In this document: piece by piece, positions 23,974 to 31,236 of the stretch
How the letters are laid out: every line of letters begins with the position of its first letter
Numbering within the stretch: the first letter of the stretch is position 1
NCBI GenBank assembly: GCA_023265925.1
Contig: JAHFSD010000014.1
Span: 1-32,930, forward strand
DNA: 32,930 nt
DNA from: an archaeon
Lineage (GTDB): Archaea; Nanobdellota; Nanobdellia; Woesearchaeales; GW2011-AR9
Direction of reading: 5' to 3'
Position numbers and translations under genes: made by a program
Notes under the pieces: generated by a model
Seen by the model: the letters and a program-made list of their open reading frames with translations, nothing else
Told to the model about the DNA's origin: nothing
Databases searched by the model: none

Positions 23974-25893
23974 TTAAATGCTACCAAGAGGTTCTTTCTC
24001 TTCTGTCTCCATTTCCTGCACAAATCTCTTCATCCGCACCACTTTATCCTGCAATTCCTCCCGCCGGACATAATGGAGTTTTATGGCTTGCTCATAACAG
24101 CCTATCGCCAGGGGAAGATTCATCAGCTTCTCCTGTATCACCCCCATATTATAATAGACCCGGGGCTGACGCGGAGAAAGCTGCGCAGCTGTTCTCAGCA
24201 TTTCCGCTGCTTCAGTATACTTTTCCAGCCGTTCATAGACTGCTCCAAGGTTAATGTAGGCATCAACCATCAAGGGATTATGAGTAATGGCCTGGTGAAA
24301 AAAGTCTGCCGCTTTCTCCAGTTCCTCTTTACGAAAATAACAGAATCCCAGGCCGAAGCAGGCATCGGCAGATTGCCTATTCTTGGCCAGCACCTGCTGA
24401 TACGTCGTAATAGCCTGGTCATAGTTCCCTTGTTTCTGCCGTACAATTGCCAGATTCAACAGCGGTGACTGTGGCACCGGATCGAGGCGGACCGACTCAG
24501 TTAGGGCCTTTTCCGCCGCAGCCAACTGCCCCAGATGCAGATATTGCACTCCCAGCTCATAATAAGCTTTGGCATTGTGGGGGTCGTCCTGGATTTTCTG
24601 TTTCTGTAATTCCAGATGATATCGCACTTTTTCCTGAGAATTGCCTTTCCGTGCCCCGTAATGATGCACCGGCACGGGCAGCGATCGTATTCTTCCACCG
24701 GCCTGCTCAAGAGCGCCATCAACCAGTTCATGAACCTTTCCGGTAAAGATAAATTCCGGCTTTCGCTGGAATAACCGCACTTTCAGTGAGGGATACCAGC
24801 CGGAAAAGGATCTATTGAATGTATCACTATCGCGGTCGCGGGGAAGAACTGGCACCCAGCCGCTAATGGAGGAGTCATTGCTGTAATTCCTGGTCAGGAG
24901 CCGGTAGCCGGCAACATCCCACTGGTTCACTGCTTCCAGAAGAAAGTGCCGATCGTCCTGGTTAATCATTTCATCGGCATCCAGCAGCAGAACCCAGTCG
25001 CCGCGGGCATACTTTAATGATTCATTTCGGGCCGCAGCAAAATCATCGCACCAGGCAAAATCATAAATCCTATCGGTAAATTTTCTGGCAATCTTTTTTG
25101 TCCCATCGGTACTGCCGGTATCAACGATAATGATTTCATCGGCCACCCCCTGCACCGACGCCAGGCACGATTCCAGGAATAGCTCTTCATTCTTGACGAT
25201 TAGGCAGACCGATAACCTTGGCCGTTGCAGGAGTTTTCCAAAGGTATCTAAAGTAATCTCGTTCAGGATCCACTGTCGGGCATATGCCCCTGGTTGCCGG
25301 GAAAAACCTTTCTCAATCGTCACGGCAGTTTCATAGCGCTGCTGAACAAGGGATTGGACCGTTTCATTGCTTTTCCCGTGAGGATAGGCAAAGTGGCGGA
25401 CTGTTTTTCCCAAATGGGAAGTAATCAATTCATCAGCAGCTGCCAACTCCTGGATGACTGTCTTTTCATCAAGGGCAGTAAGGTCCAGGTGGCGTAAGGA
25501 ATGGGAGCCAATTTCAAATCCGTCCCCGGCCAGCTCCTGCAGCTCGCTCCAGGAAAGAAAGCCAGAGTAGGTTTCCTCTTCCGGAACATCTTTCCCATCG
25601 GTCCAGTGCGGAACAATATAGATGGTAGCAGTAAAACCCAGTTTTTTCAGCAGTGGATAGGCTTGCCGATAGACTCCGCTTCGCCCGTCGTCAAAGGTGA
25701 GGACAACTGATTTTTCATTAGTTTCCTGCTGTTGCCCGACTCCTTTTTTCAGTTCTGCCAGGGTGATTGTCCGATAGCCCTGCTGTTTTAAGAAAAGCAT
25801 CTGCTGTTCAAATTGCGTTGGGGAGACGCACCAGGGGCTGTTCTGATAGCCAATTTCATGGTACATCAGGATGGGAATATCGGCATATTTCAT
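23974..25893 (-). CDS. Polysaccharide deacetylase (NodB) - GT2 glycosyltransferase - TPR fusion protein
   Basis: 'ILMYHEIGY...VVLTFDDGRSGVY...EIGSHSLRHLDLT'; 'LSVCLIVKNEELFLESCLASV..ADEIIIVDTGSTDGT...LLLDADE'; C-terminal TPR array. Confidence 0.92.
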   Translation of the reverse strand: MKYADIPILMYHEIGYQNSPWCVSPTQFEQQMLFLKQQGYRTITLAELKKGVGQQQETNEKSVVLTFDDGRSGVYRQAYPLLKKLGFTATIYIVPHWTDGKDVPEEETYSGFLSWSELQELAGDGFEIGSHSLRHLDLTALDEKTVIQELAAADELITSHLGKTVRHFAYPHGKSNETVQSLVQQRYETAVTIEKGFSRQPGAYARQWILNEITLDTFGKLLQRPRLSVCLIVKNEELFLESCLASVQGVADEIIIVDTGSTDGTKKIARKFTDRIYDFAWCDDFAAARNESLKYARGDWVLLLDADEMINQDDRHFLLEAVNQWDVAGYRLLTRNYSNDSSISGWVPVLPRDRDSDTFNRSFSGWYPSLKVRLFQRKPEFIFTGKVHELVDGALEQAGGRIRSLPVPVHHYGARKGNSQEKVRYHLELQKQKIQDDPHNAKAYYELGVQYLHLGQLAAAEKALTESVRLDPVPQSPLLNLAIVRQKQGNYDQAITTYQQVLAKNRQSADACFGLGFCYFRKEELEKAADFFHQAITHNPLMVDAYINLGAVYERLEKYTEAAEMLRTAAQLSPRQPRVYYNMGVIQEKLMNLPLAIGCYEQAIKLHYVRREELQDKVVRMKRFVQEMETEEKEPLGSI

Positions 25894-25909
25894 GGGTTTA
25901 TTTCATGGG

Positions 25910-25998
25910 TATAGTTAATTCCGATGATCAGGTTACATCCTTTTCGGAATTGACTATATTAGAATTCCGCCAATATGTCATTTAATTAGCGGAATTCT
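25910..25998. repeat. Two tandem intergenic hairpins (25910-25958, 15 bp; 25961-25998, 10 bp)
   Basis: tatagttaattccga/tcggaattgactata; agaattccgc/gcggaattct. Confidence 0.85.
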
Positions 25999-26018
25999 CT
26001 ATATATTTCACCGCTGAG

Positions 26019-27224
26019 TCAGCCCTGGAGGAGGTTAAGAAGGTTATGGAACGCTTCTTTATCCCTGTTTTTGTGGTAGAGAGAGGCCGCCTGACGGAAT
26101 TCCTGCACTTCAGTTTTCCATCCTTTCTCAGCTAATTCCTGCTGGAGGCGGCCGATGAATTCGGCTGCCTGGGTAACATTATGGGGTGTTTTAGTTTCAT
26201 GAGCACGTTCAAAATCAAGGAAGACTGCCTGCTGGCAGGAAGTGATTAAAATATGCTGTTGCGGGTGCTGTAATTCCTCTTTGGCCATGCCCAGTTGGTC
26301 AAGGCGGTACGCTTGCTCCAAGATTTGGGAGAGGATAGTTTGGATTTTATCTTTGGAATGCGTCTTAATCCAGTCAACAATATCTTCTCCTTCCACAAAT
26401 TCATAGACGAGATAGCCCTCGCCGTGAAAGAGAAAACGTGGCCCGATTCCCTGCTGGTTCAGCAGCGGCAGCCACCTGGCTTCATTTTCCATCCGTTGGA
26501 CTGCCTGGCTTTCTTTCCGCTTAACTTTTATTGCTACTTTAACGATGTCTTTCCTCAGCGGAAGATGCTTCTTGATAAATTTGCTGCGGTCAATAGTGCC
26601 GGTAAATATATTTCCCCTTTTTCCATGCGTGAAGTACTGAATGTTCTCGATGCCTTTCTTCTCTAATTCACGACGGAGAAGGCTTTTTTCGATCAGGTAG
26701 AGGTAGAGCGTTTCAAAGGCCAGCTTCTGCTGTTCCAGATCCGTGAACAACAACAGATTTTTGCCGATGATCTCATCGATCTTTCCCTTGTGAGTATGCG
26801 ACGAAAACAGAAATAATATTTTGCCGTCGGGAAAGAGGTGCCCGGAAGCCTGCTGGAAGAACCGCTCTGAAATTTCCCAGCCTTTTTTCCCGCCATAGAT
26901 GGCCTGGTCAGTAATTCCTTTATCCTGGGGAAGGTAGGGTGGATTAAAAATGATCAGGTTGAATTGTCCTTCCACTTTATCAAACAAGTCGCTCTGCCGA
27001 ACCTGAACCTTGCGAAGTTTTTCCTTCTTTATTTTTTCCTGCAGGGCTTTGACCGCTTCGCTATCCTGATCAACTGCGACGACCAGCTGGGTGTTGGGGT
27101 TAGTGATAGCAGTCAACGCCTGGATTCCCGACCCCGTGCCTAGATCGAGTACCCGGCCCACGGCCTGCTGCCGGACATATTTCTGCAGAAGGTGCGAGTC
27201 CTCGGCCGGTTCATAGATACCCAT
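26019..27224 (-). CDS. HemK/Mtq2-like methyltransferase fused to protein-kinase-like domain
   Basis: 'VLDLGTGSGIQALTA...LIIFNPPYLPQ'; C-terminal half 'VKVAIKVKRKESQAVQRMENEARWLPLLNQQGIGPRFLFHGEGYLVYEFVEGEDI...VFLDFERAHE'. Confidence 0.88.
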   Translation of the reverse strand: MGIYEPAEDSHLLQKYVRQQAVGRVLDLGTGSGIQALTAITNPNTQLVVAVDQDSEAVKALQEKIKKEKLRKVQVRQSDLFDKVEGQFNLIIFNPPYLPQDKGITDQAIYGGKKGWEISERFFQQASGHLFPDGKILFLFSSHTHKGKIDEIIGKNLLLFTDLEQQKLAFETLYLYLIEKSLLRRELEKKGIENIQYFTHGKRGNIFTGTIDRSKFIKKHLPLRKDIVKVAIKVKRKESQAVQRMENEARWLPLLNQQGIGPRFLFHGEGYLVYEFVEGEDIVDWIKTHSKDKIQTILSQILEQAYRLDQLGMAKEELQHPQQHILITSCQQAVFLDFERAHETKTPHNVTQAAEFIGRLQQELAEKGWKTEVQEFRQAASLYHKNRDKEAFHNLLNLLQG

Positions 27225-27280
27225 GGTATTCTCGTTCTCATCAGAACATTTTTAAAGTTATCGTTGGAATTCTCCGTAAC

Positions 27281-27473
27281 GGGCCTGTGGTCTAGCGGCT
27301 ATCTTTGGGCGAAGAAGACTGCAGATGACAACTCCCTTACACGGAGTAGATCCCCGGTTCGAACGCAAGTTACACTAGGCAAGTCGTACTCAGGTGGGAT
27401 ATTCCTCCCTGTGGTCGGAAATCCCACGACACTGGCAAAATAATGTAACAGAACGAAAGTCCGGGCAGGCCCA
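27281..27473 (+). tRNA. tRNA-Val(TAC) with two introns: 27301-27324 (20/21, 24 nt) and 27364-27459 (59/60, 96 nt)
   Basis: Spliced: GGGCCTG TG GTCTAGCGGCTATGAC A ACTCC CTTACAC GGAGT AGATC CCCGG TTCGAAT CCGGG CAGGCCC A; TATA 'tttttaaag' about 30 nt upstream. Confidence 0.88.
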
Positions 27474-27479
27474 CTTTAC

Positions 27480-27612
27480 CACTTTATCCTCACGCGCAGC
27501 GCTCTGGGGTTGATAAGGGGCAAAGCCCATTATGAGCTAGCCAACTTTATCCTCGCGCGCAGCGCCTTGGGGTTGATAAGGGGCGAAGCCCATTATGGGC
27601 TAGCCAATTTTA
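27480..27612. repeat. Tandem ~63-nt repeats downstream of tRNA-Val(TAC) (full copy 27506-27568, partial copies either side)
   Basis: GGGGTTGATAAGGGGC(A/G)AAGCCCATTATG(A/G)GCTAGCCAA(C/T)TTTA...; internal hairpin gggc-gaa-gccc in the 14557 and 27569 copies. Confidence 0.88.
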
Positions 27613-27762
27613 CTACCTATTTCCTTTTGTTATTATATTTCCACCTTATTATGACAGAAATGACAATAGACTTTCTTTATCCCAGAAAAGAGGTACGCCG
27701 TAAACCGGTTACGGCAGCCGCTGCATTCAAAGTTTTTTACACCCATTTTTTAATCAGGCGTT

Positions 27763-28122
27763 TTAATCCGACGCCAGCTTCCAGATTGCTTTCAGTCCCA
27801 CCAAAATCGCGCCGGGAACAACAAAGACAACAATGTTGTTGAGGATGCTACGCAAATACAGTCCGACGCCAGGAATCAATCCCAGATTGACAATTCCCGC
27901 CAGCATCAAGGCAACTGCTGCCAGTAAAAACGGCATGGTCTCCTTTGCTGTTAAGTTAAACAATCCTACGATGAATCCTAAAATGACTAAGGTGGTAACT
28001 AGCACTCCCGGCGCCAGGACATCGCGAAAAAAGCCTGCGACAATTGCCACCAGCAAGCCGACAAAGAAGGTATAATGTGCTACCCGATGAATCTCCAAGG
28101 ATGTTTTGCCTCTTTTTACCAT
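27763..28122 (-). CDS. Small multi-spanning membrane protein
   Basis: 119 aa, about 4 predicted TM helices. Confidence 0.7.
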   Translation of the reverse strand: MVKRGKTSLEIHRVAHYTFFVGLLVAIVAGFFRDVLAPGVLVTTLVILGFIVGLFNLTAKETMPFLLAAVALMLAGIVNLGLIPGVGLYLRSILNNIVVFVVPGAILVGLKAIWKLASD

Positions 28123-28191
28123 GATACTATCACCTCTTAATTTTCCTTAAAAATCATTTTACTATATAAATCATTCGGTCAGCCCGGCCGT

Positions 28192-29286
28192 TTATAATTC
28201 AACCATAACCTTCTTTTCTTTCAAATTGACCTGCTTGATTTTCCTTAACTTCCGTAATTCCGCCGCAATCTCTTCCCAGCTTTTCTGCAATCTCCATTGT
28301 TTTACCGTATCCAGCAGTTTCTGCAGGGCCGCATAGTGTTCATAAACCGCTTCTCCTTTCCTGGTATTGTCAGCAAGGCTTTGTTCATACCCGGCAATGG
28401 CTTGCTCCTGCTGCTGAATGGTTTGCTGCCAGGCCGTAATTTTCTTCTCATAGGGAGAAATTTTTGGAAAGGGTGTCAAGGTGTCAATCGCCTCATTGTA
28501 GGTAACCGTCTGGTGAGCCGGGTTCTTGCTTTTCAGGGTGCTTTTCAGGGGAAAAGGGGTTATTTCTCCATCATAGAGATTACCATGAGGCTGCTTAATG
28601 TTGTCCAGAAACTTCTGAACAGCCCGCTGAAGCGACTTTACGTCGGATGAAATTAGCGCGGCCGGAATGGTATTCTTGTCCACCCCGGCAACGGCACAAA
28701 GCTCTTCGGCATACAATCCTCCTAAACCAAGATCAGTAGCCAGCGCGGTCACCAGATTGCGCTTCTCGCTGCGCTGCAGGAGGGCGGACAATTCCGCTTC
28801 CGTAAGTGCCTTCCAATCCGCCCCTGGCTTGGGAAAGTGGTATTTTCCGCCCCGTTTAATGGTACGGTCTTTCCATTCCTGCTGTTCCAGAAGAAGCAGG
28901 ATCCTATACTCTTTATCCGTCACCACCAGATTTCCTTTGGAGAACAGCTCAATAATAACTTGATATTTCTCTTTTTTTTCCACGTCCATCACCACGATGC
29001 GTTCCGACTCTTTTTGCGACAACGATTTCAGGATTCCTCCTTCCAGATGCCGGCGCAATTGCCGGCAGAATTCCGTGGGTATTGCCGCAGATTCTTTTTT
29101 TTTCGTCAGGCAGAGAAATTTTCCCGGCACGAGTCGTAAAAATTGTTTTCCCTGGTCCTGAAGATGAAGCTGGAACAGAAATTCTTTGTCAAACTGATAG
29201 ATTCCGGCAATTTTTCCTTTGACTAATACCTGTAGTTCATTCACCAGCGCGGCCAATTCCAGGGAAGAGATGGAAGTTTTGGGCAT
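28192..29286 (-). CDS. NFACT-N (RqcH/Rqc2/FbpA-like) protein lacking the C-terminal NFACT-R domain
   Basis: 'SSLELAALVNELQVLVKGKIAGIYQFDKEFLFQLHL...FCRQLRRHLEGGILKSLSQKESERIVVMDV...ELFSKGNLVVTDKEYRIL'; ends 'NLKEKKVMVEL*'. Confidence 0.85.
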   Translation of the reverse strand: MPKTSISSLELAALVNELQVLVKGKIAGIYQFDKEFLFQLHLQDQGKQFLRLVPGKFLCLTKKKESAAIPTEFCRQLRRHLEGGILKSLSQKESERIVVMDVEKKEKYQVIIELFSKGNLVVTDKEYRILLLLEQQEWKDRTIKRGGKYHFPKPGADWKALTEAELSALLQRSEKRNLVTALATDLGLGGLYAEELCAVAGVDKNTIPAALISSDVKSLQRAVQKFLDNIKQPHGNLYDGEITPFPLKSTLKSKNPAHQTVTYNEAIDTLTPFPKISPYEKKITAWQQTIQQQEQAIAGYEQSLADNTRKGEAVYEHYAALQKLLDTVKQWRLQKSWEEIAAELRKLRKIKQVNLKEKKVMVEL

Positions 29287-29299
29287 GGGGTAATAAAAA

Positions 29300-29454
29300 A
29301 GCGCCCGGAGGGATAGTCGAAGTTCCGCTTCTCCTTTAGTTCCTACGGAACTTACTCGAACCCTCGAATGCTCGCTGTCTTCTGTTCATTGCCATGATGG
29401 CTCATCCTTGCGGACGACTGCAGGCGAGTACCTTTGCCGCTTGGTGACGGGCGC
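29300..29454 (-). tRNA. tRNA-Cys(GCA) with two introns: 29377-29417 (37/38, 41 nt) and 29314-29354 (59/60, 41 nt)
   Basis: Minus-strand spliced: GCGCCCG TC ACCAAGCGGCAAAGGT A CTCGC CTGCAGA GCGAG CATTC GAGGG TTCGAGT CCCTC CGGGCGC T; U73 fits Cys. Confidence 0.88.
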
Positions 29455-29555
29455 TGGAGATAAAGCGAGGAGCAATTTCTCCTGCTTTCTTATGTTTCCA
29501 AAGCCGATGTGCTTATAAAAGTTTCTGAACGAAGATAAACCATCCAACAAACACT

Positions 29556-29593
29556 AAAAATCACCACGATTTGCTGTGGTTGGGATTTTTAAT
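29556..29593 (-). terminator. Hairpin terminator downstream of the 29604-30386 gene
   Basis: aaaaatcaccac-gatttgct-gtggttgggattttt. Confidence 0.5.
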
Positions 29594-29603
29594 TTAAGCT
29601 ACC

Positions 29604-30386
29604 CTACCGAAACTTCTCCCAGGGATTGGTCAGCCATTTCACATAGGCATACATCACTAAGGCGAGCTGCACCATGCGCCTGTTGCCCTGATAGGCCCGT
29701 TCCACCCCTTTCTTGATCACGTCCACATTGCCGCGCAGATGCTCCATAAATTCAGCGGTGGGGAGAGGAAGGCGCGCTTTCAGCGTTTCATAATTGACTT
29801 TCTTCAGTTCTTCTTCCAGGGAAATACGCAGCAGAAAGCCTTTCCCCAGGCCTTCATCCAGGCCGCGGATATGGTCAAGATGAGCTTCATTGATGACGTC
29901 AGCATAGTTGAAGCTAAAGGCTGAGTTACGCAGGATCTTCTCAAAGAAATCGCTGAAATGCTTGTTCCAGGCCGCTTTATCCTCAGCAGTTTTGCTGCGG
30001 GGGATGCCGTTCAGCACGGGAATGGTCTGGGCGATCCAGTTCTCCTGCCAGCCGATGATTTCTTCCGCATAGTCGAGATTCCTTTTCAGGGGAACGAGCA
30101 GCTCATTCAGAATCGTCAGGGCACGTTGAACATTGACTTCCTCATACACGGACGATTGATCTGAAAGCAGGCTCATCATCTCTTCAATCGTCGGCTGCAC
30201 TAAATAGAAAGCCTGCAGCATCGTTTCCTTATCGGTGGGGGAAAGCAGCAGTTCCGCCACCTGATTCTGCAGCTTTTCATTGGTCAACGGGTAGGACGTT
30301 TTCTCCTTCAGCTCACGCACGATCGTGGCGCTCTCTAACTCTGCCGATTTCAGGTTCAGGTGCCGCAATTCATTGACATAGACCAT
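29604..30386 (-). CDS. Hypothetical helical cytoplasmic protein
   Basis: 260 aa ORF, no recognised family. Confidence 0.65.
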   Translation of the reverse strand: MVYVNELRHLNLKSAELESATIVRELKEKTSYPLTNEKLQNQVAELLLSPTDKETMLQAFYLVQPTIEEMMSLLSDQSSVYEEVNVQRALTILNELLVPLKRNLDYAEEIIGWQENWIAQTIPVLNGIPRSKTAEDKAAWNKHFSDFFEKILRNSAFSFNYADVINEAHLDHIRGLDEGLGKGFLLRISLEEELKKVNYETLKARLPLPTAEFMEHLRGNVDVIKKGVERAYQGNRRMVQLALVMYAYVKWLTNPWEKFR

Positions 30387-30483
30387 GGTAAAGTGTTATT
30401 GGTGGCCAGGCCGGTTACATTCTTTTGTTATTTTCTATTGCTATATATTATTTTTTTAGGTTCTATCAGGGTGTATTATTTCT

Positions 30484-30804
30484 TCACTGTTTCTTTAATT
30501 GGTCAGATTTGCCGCAGTAGGGGCAATGCAGACGATGTAAGACGCCGGCTTTACTTTGATCGGCGCGGAAGGCATAGTTGCAGCGCCGGCAGAGCAAGGT
30601 CACAAATTCTGCTGCAGGCAGAGCGGTAATGGTTTTGACCTTGGTCAACGGTTCGGGAACTTTGCGCTGCACTTCCCGGCTGCATTTTTCACAGAGCATC
30701 ATCGTTTTTCCATCCGGTTTGGGGTGGATGCGTACTTGGTCTAAAGGAACAGAATTGCGGCAACGCTCACAGGTTCTGGTTTTGCGGATGTCCATGCTGA
30801 CCAC
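30484..30804 (-). CDS. Multi-zinc-ribbon protein
   Basis: CxxC pairs: 'CERC', 'CEKC', 'CRRC', 'CPYC'; 106 aa. Confidence 0.7.
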   Translation of the reverse strand: MVSMDIRKTRTCERCRNSVPLDQVRIHPKPDGKTMMLCEKCSREVQRKVPEPLTKVKTITALPAAEFVTLLCRRCNYAFRADQSKAGVLHRLHCPYCGKSDQLKKQ

Positions 30805-30858
30805 CTATTTTTTGTCTCTATAAAGAAGGAAGAAGTATTTAAAGATATTGCTGGTGGA

Positions 30859-31056
30859 AGTAATACTTTAGCTTCCTGAAGTGAAGCTCTACCGTCTTCT
30901 CGGCAAGTAACCTATGCAAGTTACTCAGGTGGGGTACTCGCTCCGCTCGACCCCACGATAATGATAGTGGATGGGACAACCCCCCGTCTGCTTGCTACAG
31001 CACCCGAGGAGGCTCGACCTGAGGATGGTAGAGCTTCACAAAGCTAAAGTATTACT
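30859..31056 (+). ncRNA. Candidate structured ncRNA (or IR-bounded element) with long paired termini and a core shared with tRNA-Val T-loop introns
   Basis: gtaatactttagctt...aagctaaagtattac and gtgaagctctacc...ggtagagcttcac nested stems; 'tatttaaag' TATA at 30836-30844; core 'GCAAGTAACCTATGCAAGTTACTCAGGTGGG..CCCACGA'. Confidence 0.65.
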
Positions 31057-31071
31057 GGTGGAAAGAGAGAA

Positions 31072-31200
31072 TGGACCTGGGGAGACAGTCAAAGCTCCGC
31101 TGTTCGGTCAGTTCCTGCGGAACTTATTTGAACTCCCGACCCCCAGCTTAGAAGGCTTGCACAATACTTTGGTGCCCTATCCAGGCTAGGCTACAGGTCC
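31072..31200 (-). tRNA. tRNA-Arg(TCT) with two introns: 31157-31169 (29/30, 13 nt) and 31086-31126 (59/60, 41 nt)
   Basis: Minus-strand spliced: GGACCTG TA GCCTAGCCTGGATAGGGC A CCAGC CTTCTAA GCTGG GGGTC GGGAG TTCAAAT CTCCC CAGGTCC A; TATA 'tttataaag' about 30 nt upstream. Confidence 0.9.
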
Positions 31201-31236
31201 TTACCGTCAACAGAAAAGAATATTCTTTATAAACAT

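Noticed and set aside
23935-24468. 177-aa plus-strand ORF antisense to the deacetylase-GT-TPR gene
   Set aside because: Low-complexity antisense frame; opposite strand has clear domain signatures.
27510-27842. ORF encoding repeated 'IRGxAHYELANF' peptide
   Set aside because: Reading frame runs through the noncoding tandem repeat downstream of a tRNA and then overlaps antisense to the 27763-28122 gene; likely artefactual.
30859-31056. SRP RNA, RNase P RNA or 5S rRNA
   Set aside because: No SRP S-domain GGAA/AGCAGC motifs, no RNase P CR-I/CR-V, no 5S conserved blocks; termini pairing alone is not diagnostic.
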